A stretch of DNA of 64,000 nucleotides from NCBI GenBank assembly GCA_009746045.1, contig RPFO01000448.1, forward strand, positions 612,126 to 676,125, in the 5' to 3' direction. This DNA is from Mesostigma viride. Its lineage: Eukaryota; Streptophyta; Mesostigmatophyceae; Mesostigmatales; Mesostigmataceae. A model generated the notes under the pieces. The model did not search any database, had not been told where the DNA came from, and was given only the letters and a program-made list of their open reading frames with translations. Both the position numbers and the translations under genes were made by a program. Of the stretch, positions 26,831 to 37,584 are shown piece by piece (the first letter of the stretch is position 1; the number at the start of each line of letters is the position of its first letter).

Positions 26831-27857
26831 AATTGGCAGCATGGTTTGCACATGCCTGGAATGACATCACGCACACGCCTGCCAGCAGCTTGCATGCTGT
26901 TGCTGCATGACGTAGCAGCCGGGCAAGTGCACAAACTCAACATGTCTCAGTGCCACTAGGGACAGCTCCAGTGATGTGCATACCGGCGTAAACTAGCATA
27001 ATGGAAGCACTGCCCATACAAGAGAGGCAATTGCCGGAACAGACCACCATGTTTGTTCAAGCAGGAGCCCAGTAGACAAGTATTCCGCAGTACATGCGCA
27101 ACCACTGGAGACGCCAGAGGGCCCTCATGCGCACAAGCAAGCCCACTGGGGGAACTGCTAATGTAACAGCGGTGTAGCATGCCATTAACCCGCTCCCAGG
27201 TCGAAAGAGGCAAGCTAGAAGGAGAACCCAATGCATCTGCAAAAGAATTGTCAGGGTGATCTAAGAAAATATATACTTCAGTGGCTGCATGGTGCAAGCA
27301 CTGATGGACTGTCAGGCTGTTCCCGTGCGGCGTGACAACAGGTTCAGGTTTGCCAGGGAATTCCATGCCCAACACTTGGCTGGACCAAGGCCCGATTGTC
27401 CGGGTTAAGTGGCCAGCCCGTCAGCCTGTCAAGCCTGCTGCGGGCGTACCAAAGTCGTGCTGATCGCACAATCGACCCCGTCACAGCTGCGTCATGACTG
27501 GGCTCCGAGCTCCTTAAAGGGTCAGCGTCCTGTACTGCAGATACTGTGGCGGGTAGGGGGCGATTCAACTTTCAATGAGCAGAATTCAGGGCCACGAATG
27601 GGCGACTGTCCTTCACAGCAATGGCGTACATCGACTAGGATCTAACTGTCGCATTGATAAACATCACTCCATGGGCTATCATGCTTGGAAGCCTGACCAT
27701 GCCACCCCCCCCCCTTAGTCGCTAGAGGCATGCAATTGTAACAGTATTGTCATGCCACGAGGTGATGTATACATGGCATGGATGCCACAATGTGATGGTA
27801 TGCAGGGTAAGGTGCCACAAAGGCTGACCAGCCTTCGGGGCTCGCTGGGCTGTCAGC
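26831..27857. other. Intergenic, LINE graveyard to rsmI
   Basis: About 1 kb without a recognised gene. A 139-codon open stretch on the minus strand at 26956-27375 has no motif I recognise and no convincing start context. A poly-C tract lies near 27705. The right end would contain the rsmI 3' UTR. Confidence 0.5.
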
Positions 27858-28705
27858 TCATCCCAGCTGGCCGATTTTCCCGTTCGTCTCCTTGGCCACC
27901 TCCAGGGCCAACGCGTACACGCGCTTCTTGCTCAACCCCGAGTTGGGCGCGACAAGGCGCACCGCCTGTCGACAGACGCGACATGTCAACATGAACGAGG
28001 CGAATTGAGGGCGTTCAGCATTCATGGTGTGCATGGCGTGCGCCACAGTAGGTCCAGCTCATCACGATAGATGAACTTCCTCGTCACGAAACAGAGATTG
28101 CGGCGGGAAATCACATGTCCCGCTGACTGCTGGCGTACTATAACATACTAACATAATCATGTAGCCGATGTAGTAACACCTGATCAGGCAGCCTATCGTA
28201 GCATGTCCGTCGCTCCCGCTGTATTTCAACATTCATGGCAAGGAATGGTACATCACGGCACATTTGTCCATTATCAGTGTGCCGAATCGGAACCAAGTCC
28301 TCATTTGTTACTGTAAGCATTTTGCCACTGTCAGCGGGCATCCTTGTGAGGTACTGGGAGCCCGTCCCAGGATGACTATTGTAGATCTCTGAGATGGGAT
28401 GACACACCTCATCGCTGTCAGCTGTAAGGATATATTTCAACCTATGTACTGTGTCTTTATCATTGCATAGTCAAAATATGTATATTTAATATCTATATCT
28501 ATATTGTTGTCTGTTGGTATTGCACGGCTGTATTGCACCCACAGTGTCGCGCCCCGGCATGCACCATGCTGTGGAGAGAGCGCTCTGTGGCCTGCCCACT
28601 TGCGGCAGTGAGAGAAGCTAGGGCGCCCTCCCTCCTTCTCGCTGTGTATATAGGGTTGAAGGTTCCTTTACTCTGTATTGGCACCCACGTGACGCAGTCA
28701 CGTGC

Positions 28706-28742
<37 letters not shown>

Positions 28743-31700
28743 CATTATTATAATTATTATTGTCTATTGACAGATTCAGAACAGAACTTCACATAATCAA
28801 GTACTGTAGACAATGGCAGACACGTGCACACAGGAACGCTCACCATCCGTCTACTGTAGACAATGGCACACACGTGCACATAGGCACACACGCTCACCAT
28901 CCGTCTACTGTAGACCACGGCACACACGTGCACATAGGCACACACGTGCACCATCCGTCCCCACGGCACAGCTGCAACACACATACCCGCAACGCGCATA
29001 CCCAAAAGATACCAGCGCCCCACCAAGTCCCCCATCCAAGACACCGAAACAAACAATCTCCCCACCCCACCCCGCCCGCGTACGTCACCTCGGAAGGTGA
29101 CATCCCCCCTGAAATGAGTTCCCGCAGAGATGTGGTCAGGTCGCCTTCGCGAGGCGAGGACGCGGCTCCTTGTTGCCCGGAGCACCCAGCGACCACGAGG
29201 GTCATCTCGCCTTTCACCGACTCGGGCGCTGTCTCCACCCAGGCCGCGACCTGGCTCAGGGACCCACGCAGGAACTGGGCAGGGGGGGAGGAAGAGCGTG
29301 GCCCAACCAGAACCCACCCACAAGGAAACCAGGGTCAAAAGAAAGAAGAATTGTGTTGGCGGCATTTACACTGAACGAGAACCAGCATTGACAGCCAAGA
29401 AAAAAAAATACTACTGTACATACAGGCATAGTTGTCTCACTTCATACCAGGCAGTATGTACTGTTGCAATTGCAATACTGCTGCTGTATTACAAGAAAGA
29501 ACGCAAGGGTGGGGGGCAGATTCTTGCATCCCTGCCAGGCATGCAGCGAGTGCTAGCACCCACCTGTTCGTGCAGCTTGGTCAATTCCCTTGCCAGAGCG
29601 CACTGCCTGCAACCAGCACAGGGGAAGAAAGGGTGGCGTCACATGATCATGAGTACTTTGGCTACAAGCTGCGACGTGAGCTTTTGGAGGAGTACTGTAA
29701 AACCAGAGGAACACTGCCTGCCCGCCGGCCCGCCTGCTTGCCTGCCCGCCTGCCTGCAAGGAAACAAAGTTTCAGTGACAGCAGCCAATGTGAATAAAAC
29801 CACACTACTGCGCTACTGTACTGCTCTACTGTAGTAATGTTACATGTCATGAGCTTCTGGTCGCATAAGAGATCAAGATTCTGGCAAAAATGAAGCTGAT
29901 AGCATGGCCACCCTATTATTGGACCGCTTCTCCACCTCACCCCAGAGAAGCTGTGCTCTGTGGCATTGGAATACCACAATCACAACATTCATACCTGTCT
30001 GGCCCCAGCACAGCGATGGCATCCTCCAACACCGCGGCCAGCTTGTGAGGGGGCACGAAGAAGACCAAGGTCGAGGGGACGGCCGTGCACGCCGCCAGCT
30101 CGTCTCTCCGCGCGCCGGACGATGCTGGCAGGAAGCCTCCTGCAAGGATTCAGGCAACGTGGAACCGAAAACCAACGGATCAACTTACTGGGCAAGGGCG
30201 AGGGCGAGGGCGAGGGGGAGGGCGAGGGCGAGGGAAGGGGGCGAGGGCGAGGGCGAGGGCGAGGGCGAGGGCGAGGGCGAGGGCGAGGGCGAGGGCGAGG
30301 GCGAGGGCGAGGGCGAGGGCGAGGGCGAGGGCGAGGGCGAGGGCGAGGGCGAGGGCGAGGGCGAGGGCGAGGGCGAGGGCGAGGGGGAGGGCGAGGGCGA
30401 GGGCGAGGGAAGGGGGCGAGGGCGAGGGCGAGGGCGAGGGCGAGGGCGAGGGAAGGGGGCGAGGGCGAGGGCGAGGGCGAGGGCGAGGGCGAGGGCGAGG
30501 GCGAGGGCGAGGGCGAGGGCGAGGGCGAGGGCGAGGGCGAGGGCGAGGGCGAGGGCGAGGGCGAGGGCGAGGGCGAGGGCGAGGGCGAGGGCGAGGGCGA
30601 GGGCGAGGGCGAGGGCGAGGGCAAGGGCGAGGCTTTCCCATCTCGACGACGATTCCATGTCAGTGGACGTTTGGCATACGATGGAAAACCGCTAGTTGTG
30701 GTGCAGGACCTGCTGGGTCACCCCATTGGGTTTGGATGCCGTCTTGCCATGTGAGCAGACATCCTACGGTTCAAACCAAGCTCCATCGTGCGAATACCCC
30801 AGGCCCTACCACCACCCTCTCCTGTTGTGGTTGTGCTGCTTGAGCAGCCAAGGAAGGGCCACCCAGAGCAGGGCATGAAATCAATCGCCGTGCTTAAAAA
30901 ACAGTTGGACCGAACTGTAACTGTAAACAACCGTGACAGCATGCACATACAAATATACGCTCAAAATGACACCACTGTGCGGGAGCGACTCAACTGTAGT
31001 CAAAGGACTTTGTCGGCAGACCCGAGGCCACGAGCGCCGCGAGAACCGCGGAGCACCCTGGCACAGGGACCACGCGCAGGTCCTCGCGGATGCAAGCAGC
31101 TACCTGGGGGATGGCAAGTGGCAGCAGACACAGCGACATCACGAATGGAAGGCAGTGATGAAGAGCACAAGTGAATAGCACAGATGGATAGCAAATAGAA
31201 AAAGAAAACGAAAGACAGCAAAACAGCCTACCCCATTATCAACAAGTTCAGATACTAAACCCTTTTTAACCTTGCATACCAGCTCCCTGCCAGGGTCGCT
31301 GATGGCCGGCGTCCCTGCGTCGCTGACGAGCGCCAGCACGGCGCCACCTCGTAGGCGCTGGATGACGTCCCTCTCGCGCTCCGCCAGGTTGTGCGCGTGG
31401 TAGCTCATCTGCGAGGCAGGGGGGGGCATAAAAAATATGCTACACACATTTCTTTTGTATGATCGAGGCAAAGAAGCCTATCCGCTCGGGCAGAAAAAAA
31501 CATACGATTTTGCTACACCGTCCGGCTTACCGTGCAGGATACGACGGCACCGACGGCACACAGCTCATTGAGTTGGGCGGGAGAAGTCACTACGATGTAT
31601 AGTGTCTCCATTTAAAATTCGTAATTACTTTGCATTGGAGCCTTAGGTAAGAAAAAAATGATAACAACAATAACAATAAAATATCAGAATAACAATAGTT

Positions 31701-34700
31701 ATAGTTCAGAGAATAATAATGATAATAATAATTACAACAACAAATACTAATGTAGTATGATAATAATAGGTATGGTAAACAGAACCAAGTTCCAGGTTAG
31801 CGACTACCATCGGACCGCTCCTGCTGATCAAGATCTTATTAACAACAAACAATGAAAGTAGTGGGTGCGTAAGCGGCAAAACCTACACCTACCAGTGGGC
31901 TAACGCAAACCCATTCTCGCCACCATCCACTGCTGGCCACCCACCCTGTCTGTTTGACCCAGTTCCCGAACGATGGCCATGAATAATTTGCATTACCACG
32001 AACCAACCAACCAAACCACCACTAGTCTCATAGTCAGCCACCGTCGATTTTTCTCCCCTGCGATGGATGGATCCACCCTCCATGATTCTTACTATCTGGA
32101 TTAACCCACCATGTTTCTTACTATCTGGATTGACCCCCCAATAATTTTTACTATCTGGATTAACCCACCATGAGTTTTACTATCTGGATCAACCCCCCAA
32201 TGATTCTTACTATCTGGATTACCCCCCCAATAATTCTTACTATCTGGATTAACCCACCATGAGTTATACTATCTGGATCAACCCCCCCTTGATTCTTACT
32301 ATCTGGATTAACCCCCGATAATTCTTACTATCTGGATTAACCCACCATTTTTCTTTCTATCTGGATTAACACCCCATGGTTCTTACCATGTGGAATAACC
32401 CCATGATTCTGACTATGGATCGATGGACCAACCCACCATGGGTGTCGCGATGGCGAAGTGCTGCAGCAGCCGTGCCGTGTGCCGCGTGTCTTCCGCCAGC
32501 ACCAGGCTTGCTCGCTGCAGGATGCGCAGCGCCCTGCCAGGTGTCACCACGTGGCGGGTGGCCATCCATGCCATTCCATGCGTGCCATCGTGCACCGGTG
32601 TCCATGAATGGGGGTGTTGCATTTATCACACTCCTGCCAAATTCGCGCAAGAGATGTTAATAATACAATGGTATTGCTATTATGATAACAACATAGCTAT
32701 TATGATAGTGATACTGTTACGATGACAATCACATTGTTGTTTAGATAATAACATAGCTATCATGAGTTGTACATCTTGTTTTTACCACTACCCAAAGGCC
32801 CATCAGCTTGGTTTCCGTGCTGAGAGCAGCTCGCCATATTACCCGCTCTATTACTCGCTCTATGACTCGCTCTATTATCTGCTCGCGTGGCATGAGGGTA
32901 TCGGCACCACCATGATGACTTCATTCCACTGGGTCGCACGCGCTCACCCAGAAACAGCCCGGTGCTGTGATGGCCATCACACATGGCATACCAGCGTCGC
33001 ATGACAGACAGCTCACAAGAGCACACGATGCATCGTGACGACCAGCGGCACCCCGATGGGCAGCGGTGCACGCCGAAAATGGACAGCGATGCGCGATTAC
33101 AAAGACCAGAGCTCTATGACACGAGGAAGCTTTAGCAGCGCGCAACAGACCACTGATGATGACACCTTGACACGTGTTTTGTGAAGAGGTTTGTGGAGCC
33201 TGACAAGTCATCCATGAGGCAACCAGCGCGGGCTTGACATTACTACGGTATAGTGACCATGACATCCAGGAGACAACTAGTGCAGGCCTGACACTTTCTG
33301 CATACACTTATCGACAACGTTGCTGCATGTGCGTGCCTGACGTTGTACACAGGAGACGTTGTGAACTTGTAGATCCTCCAAGCTGCCAGCACTTACAATG
33401 CAGAACTTTCAAGATGGTTGGCCAGTGCGACTATACATTCGCAGAAAACCGTGCCTGATCGTGATGTCCTCGCCACCTCACTGTGGGATCCAGTATTTTG
33501 ATGTATGGATTGATCAACAATTTGGTTCTAATTATACATAGACATGCCTGATCGTGATGTCCTCCAGGTTGCCGATGGGGGTGGACACCAGGTAGAGCCC
33601 ACCTGGCAGGGACTGGGTCTGATCGTGGGTGGAAGGATACCGCCAGCAGCAGGACCCATCAAAAGATCAACACACCACAGAGTAGCGCAGAATCGTTACA
33701 TAAGTGGGGTGTTCCACTGCGGCAGGGGCTGGCACGCCTAGCGCAGGATCTGAGGAGGTAACTGCCTGATGGCGTCCCTATAACTGTATACCCAAAACCA
33801 CAACTTGGTAACAACTGCCTCCTAACCTCATGCCTCTTGTGAAATGCAAAGCATTTGCTTGCTGCAACGACCCTAACACCTAATACCTAACACCTTCAGG
33901 AGCAACGGCATAGCTAGGCCCGGACAAGGAATATGCGATTAGCCTTAATGCACGGAAAGAAAGAAGCAGTCACGTTATTAATTAGATCGTACACGCCAAC
34001 TTGGAAATATCTGCAAACTTGGAAACAGAAGCCGGCCTGGTAACTGGAAACAAACTGGTAACAAACTGGTAACAAACTGGTAACAAACTGGCAACAAACT
34101 GGCAACAAACTGGTAACAAACTGGTAACAAACTGGTAACACTCTGGTAACAGAGTGGCAACAAACTGGTAACAAACTGGTAACAAACTGGCAACAAACTG
34201 GTAACAAACTGGTGACAAACTGGTAACAAACTGGTAACAAACTGGCAACAAACTGGTAACAAACTGGCAACAAACTGGTAACAAACTGGTAACACTCTGG
34301 TAACAGAGTGGCAACAAACTGGTAACAAACTGGTAACAAACTGGTGACAAACTGGTGACAAACTGGTGACAAACTGGCAACAAACTGATAACAAACTGGT
34401 GACAAACTTGCAACAAACTGGTAACAAACTGGTGACAAACTGGTGACAAACTGGTGACAAACTGGTGACAGACTGGCAACAAACTGGTAACAAACTGGTA
34501 ACAAACTGGTAGCAAACTGGCAAAAAACTGGTAACAAACTGGTAACAAACTGGCAACAGACTGGTAACAAACTGGTGACAAACAGGGTGGCCTGCCGACG
34601 CACGTTCATCCACATGCCGACCAATTTTTGCTTTCCCAAAATAATGTGCGCGAGCGGAACACCCTGAACTGAATGCCAGCAACGTCATGCCCTGTTGCAT

Positions 34701-35826
34701 CGCCGGTTTCAATGTCCTGTGCAAGGCTGCCATGAACTTGTCGACATAACCCACAATATACTTGTAATATTATGTAAATTTAGTGAAGACCCTGTACAGT
34801 GCCCGGTGTAGGGTACTATCGTGCGGATAAAGCATAGACAATCTTTTCCAACGTCCAACACCCCACGCACAGTGGACACATGGCGGTAAGTGGATTTGGC
34901 GTTCGAACCCTGTGACCTGGGGCAATACGGGTGGCCTGGTTGCGGATGCGAGGACGGGGCGATCTGGAGGCAGGGGCGAGGGGCAGGGGCAGGGGCAGGG
35001 GCAGGGGCAGGGGCAGGGGCAGGGGCAGGGGCAGGGGCAGGGGCAGGGGCAGGGGCAGGGGCAGGGGCAGGGGCAGGGGCAGGGGCAGGGGCAGGGGCAG
35101 GGGCAGGGGCAGGGGCAGGGGCAGGGGCAGGGGCAGGGGCAGGGGCAGGGGCAGGGGCAGGGGCAGGGGCAGGGGCAGGGGCAGGGGCAGGGGCAGGGGC
35201 AGGGGCAGGGGCAGGGGCAGGGGCAGGGGCAGGGGCAGGGGCAGGGGCAGGGGCAGGGGCAGGGGCAGGGGCAGGGGCAGGGGCAGGGGCAGGGGCGCTT
35301 AGGTTGACAGTCTCCAAAAGCAAGTGTCGGAGGTACATGGTAGGACGTTCATTGCAGGGGTGGAAATTCTATTAGTACACTAAAGCCCTGGGAGTGTAAA
35401 ACGTGCTGCCGGCCAGCACAGTTACCCAATAAGCTGCTTAGCCGCATGCGATTCGTAGTCGTTGACATGATAGGGTTAATCCTTTTTGTCTTCGAGCATG
35501 AGTCGGCCAGCCCCGCTTACCTGCCCTTCGAGGTGTGATTGCACGATTTGTGCCGTTGAGGAGATGGCGGGGGTGGCATCTGCAGATGTTCCGTCCAGCT
35601 CGCTGGATGTGAGAGCGCTTGAAACTTGGCGGCGGCTGTGACTATTTGAGACGTGTGTGGGTTTCTGCTGAACGCGGCACAGGCCACGCTGGGCTTTAGA
35701 GATTGGTGCGAGGTACTGCCGACTCAAGCTTCTTTTCACATTTGGGGAATGCGGCCTTGCAGAAGCTGACATCGCCATGATACACGGCAGCAGCGCAGCG
35801 CTTCTGGAAAAATGCGCTAACCTCAT
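27858..35826 (-). CDS. rsmI: Plastid RsmI-type 16S rRNA (cytidine-2'-O)-methyltransferase, 9 exons
   Basis: The family transfers methyl from SAM to the ribose 2'-O of C1402 in small-subunit rRNA; the leader suggests plastid ribosomes. Exons, in transcription order: 35826-35521, 33612-33548, 32533-32437, 31408-31280, 31103-30995, 30139-29995, 29606-29564, 29274-29089, 27965-27858. These total 1,188 nt, 395 aa, all phases closing. Residues 1-102 are rich in Ser/Ala/Arg and look like a transit peptide. The catalytic domain starts near 107: GLYLVSTPIGNLEDIT, AEDTRHT (137-143), MSYHAHN, VSDAGTPAISDPG (about 184-196), VPVPGCSAVLAALVASGLP (211-229), GFLP, ARELTKLHE, KGEMTLVVAG, and the C-terminal SKKRVYALAL. 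These match bacterial RsmI in order. The first in-frame ATG is at 35826. Intron 2 has a GC donor (33547-33546), forced by phase. Introns carry large arrays and a LINE fragment. Confidence 0.92.
28507..28769 (+). mobile_element. LINE family A 3' copy with target-site duplication, in rsmI intron 8
   Basis: Element 28517-28759 is flanked by TTGTCTGTTG (28507-28516) and TTGTCTATTG (28760-28769), a 9/10 match. It ends with the hairpin CACGTGACGCAGTCACGTG at about 28686-28704 and a (TTA)n tail at 28706-28759. The body closely matches the reversed copy at 45163-45409, including both 5' starts near GGTATTGCAC. It has no coding capacity. It could be a 5'-truncated LINE or a LINE-dependent short element. 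Confidence 0.75.
30191..30632 (+). repeat. Hexanucleotide array GGGCGA, about 73 copies
   Basis: Near-perfect hexamer array with a few GGGGGA and GGGAAG variants, within rsmI intron 5 (30140-30994). The transcribed strand of rsmI yields C-rich RNA. The long apparent open frames on both strands (Arg-Gly, Glu-Gly, Pro-Ser, Ala-Leu runs) are consequences of a 6-nt unit and are not genes. Confidence 0.97.
32082..32415 (+). repeat. About 29-bp minisatellite, rsmI intron 2
   Basis: About 11 imperfect units built around TTACTATCTGGATTAACCC with variable CACCATGA or CCCCAATA ends. Units differ from each other at several sites, so this array is older than the hexamer arrays. It abuts exon 3 (32437-32533). 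Confidence 0.88.
34036..34583 (+). repeat. 11-bp minisatellite CTGGTAACAAA, about 48 copies
   Basis: Array in rsmI intron 1 with unit variants (GTGAC, GCAAC, CTCTGGTAACAGAG). On the transcribed minus strand the unit reads TTTGTTACCAG, which contains both GTTACC and a CCAG acceptor-like end. Variants form higher-order blocks, for example the CACTCTGGTAACAGAGTGG block occurs twice. Confidence 0.95.
34979..35296 (+). repeat. Hexanucleotide array GGGGCA, about 53 copies
   Basis: Essentially perfect array in rsmI intron 1. It is G-rich on the plus strand and C-rich in the rsmI transcript. The G-run density makes plus-strand DNA a G-quadruplex candidate. Long Gly-Ala, Gly-Gln and Gly-Arg frames are artefacts. 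Confidence 0.97.
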
Positions 35827-36497
35827 TTTCTCAAGTGAGAATTGCGGCAATCAAGGTATAGGGAAACTGCGTTCCATCGTATTCTTCCAGTCAATTCGTG
35901 CAATTCGGCTTTTAATGACCCCTTTAACACGTTAGAAAGTGCTGTCTAGAGAAACGTTTCTGTGCAGAAAAGTGAATGCCATTGAATGGGGGGATGAATT
36001 TCTGCTAGCACGTTCTGCTTGGCGGGGTGAGTGTGTGTGGCAGCCATAGTCTAGATCGACTCGCCATAGTCGACTTCGAGCACGTGTGTCGACTGACGTT
36101 CGGCTCACCAGTCTACAGTCTACACTCATGATCAGCCTAAGGTAATGTGGGCTAGTAGTAACAATGGCTTATTGAATATTAGGCTGCCACACCAGGGCCA
36201 CACTCAAATCCTTGCTAGAATGCCCATGTACGTCTGTCTGCGGTTCCGCTTACAGCCCATGTAAACGTCTCACCGCCCCATGCAGTTGAACGGAACTAAT
36301 ATAATGCCCGACACCGTACATCTCAACACGAAAATGAAGTATTTATACTGCCAAGTATAAATGGTCACCCGACGGTTCGAGTCTTGGGTTACCGTTTCGC
36401 GATTTACACCTGGCATCCGAGAATGTTGTCAGGGTGGCTAATTGGCTAGTGGCAACTGGCTTGAGGCTACAGCAGTGTTTTTTTTAGTGGCGATACA

Positions 36498-37407
36498 CCG
36501 CCAAATGTGGCGGTGTGGCACTTTTTTTGGCAAAATGTGGCGGTGCCACCCACTTGGACAGGGCACCCAAGAAGCCACAATTTGGCCGTGCTGTTCTACT
36601 TTGTAGTTTCGTTTCGCCACAGGGTGGCCGTGCCTGAAGTTCACTCTAGTACAGGCTACGCCACAATTGGCGGTGTCAGCCGGTCTTCCGGCCGGCGTTC
36701 CGCCACAAGCCTCCCTAGTACTAGAACTACTATGAGTATTACTATGACTGACTGACTTACTGACTGCATAGTGCATGTACGTAGAGCCCGGCCAAGTGCC
36801 AAGTGGCAAGTGGCCCGCTGCCAGAGACCAGAGTGCACTGTGCAGACTGCAGCTTGTGTGCATTTTCTGGCTTCAGCTGGCTGGCGGCCTGGCGGCTGGC
36901 GCCTCAGTTCCAGTCACTCGCCAGCCATACAGTACTGTACTGCATTGCATTGACTATGTGTTTCGACTTTCGGCACTTCAGTAATCGTTTTGTTAAGCAG
37001 TGGCTGTAGTGGTAATCGTTGTTGTTAATTTACCAAGTACGCCCGGCGCCGATGCCTGAGACGGAGACGCTCGCCCGCCTTGTGTACAGGCATTCACGCC
37101 TTAAGTTGGGTTCGAGGTTTTTGGTCAACCCAACTTCAGGCGTGAACCCAACTTAAGGCGTGAATGATTCTAATAAATTCTACTAGTTTGAACTTAAGAT
37201 AATTAAACATACTGTTCTGAACTACTTTGAACTTGGAATGCCAGTACGGCGCCGCGCCGCGCTGACCCCGCTGCCGGTAGGGTCATTTGCTGCACCAAAA
37301 AGCCAGCCCGCCACACGTGGCCGTGCCAAGCCCAATTTTAATTGGCTTAAAGCCACACATTGGCCGAGTAAACTGAAGTTTTCATAGTTCGAAACGCCAC
37401 AAGTGGC
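36498..37407. repeat. Cluster of GCCA...TGGC inverted-repeat words
   Basis: Short hyphenated palindromes recur: CGCCAAATGTGGCG (36499-36512), GCCACAATTTGGC (36574-36586), GCCACAGGGTGGC (36616-36628), CGCCACAATTGGCG (36659-36672), GCCACACGTGGC (37310-37321), AAGCCCAATTTTAATTGGCTT region (37328-37348), GCCACACATTGGC (37352-37364), GCCACAAGTGGC (37396-37407). Arms are constant and the 2-5 nt centres vary. Function unknown. Confidence 0.75.
37090..37165. repeat. Foldback repeat upstream of AspRS
   Basis: A 22-bp arm at 37090-37111 (core CACGCCTTAAGTTGGGTT) is repeated as its exact reverse complement at 37144-37165. A third, one-mismatch copy of the same arm lies between them at about 37126-37144. 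This could form two alternative hairpins. Confidence 0.85.
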
Positions 37408-37584
37408 CTAGCGCCACTAGTAACGAAAACCTTAAAAAAAACACTGGGCTACAGCGACATAGGAAACGTACTTCGTCATTCCGGCGTCATCGCAGCTATA
37501 ACTTGTGCAGGTCGAGTTTCGCTGTGCAATATCCAGAAAGAAGACAACCACCGACGCCCGGGCATTTTCATCTTGTTGCAGAAA

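Larger units (their letters stand above)
35827..37584. promoter_or_regulatory. Divergent upstream region of rsmI and AspRS
   Basis: 1.76 kb between the rsmI start (-) and the AspRS start (+); both promoters must lie here or in 5' UTR introns. No coding exon was recognised. It contains the GCCA...TGGC palindrome cluster (36498-37407) and a foldback (37090-37165). TTGCAG directly before the AspRS ATG could be the acceptor of a 5' UTR intron. Confidence 0.6.

Noticed and set aside
26956-27375. 139-codon minus-strand open frame
   Set aside because: No recognisable motif and no neighbouring exon; it may be a transposon relic but cannot be supported.
28507-28769. tRNA-derived SINE
   Set aside because: No A/B box pair could be placed; the 3' end is shared with the longer LINE family A copy, so a truncated LINE is simpler.
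30085-30843. Very long open frames (Arg-Gly, Glu-Gly, Pro-Ser, Ala-Leu) on both strands
   Set aside because: They are produced by the GGGCGA hexamer array inside an rsmI intron; all frames stay open because the unit is a multiple of three.
34036-34583. CRISPR-like regular short repeats
   Set aside because: Units are directly adjacent with no unique spacers, no cas genes, and the context is a nuclear intron.
33914-34754. Repetitive Val-Cys-Gln-Phe-rich reading frames of about 200-260 codons
   Set aside because: Direct translation of the 11-bp CTGGTAACAAA array within rsmI intron 1.
36360-36390. GGTTCGAGTC resembling a tRNA T-loop
   Set aside because: No matching D-arm, anticodon arm or acceptor stem could be built around it.
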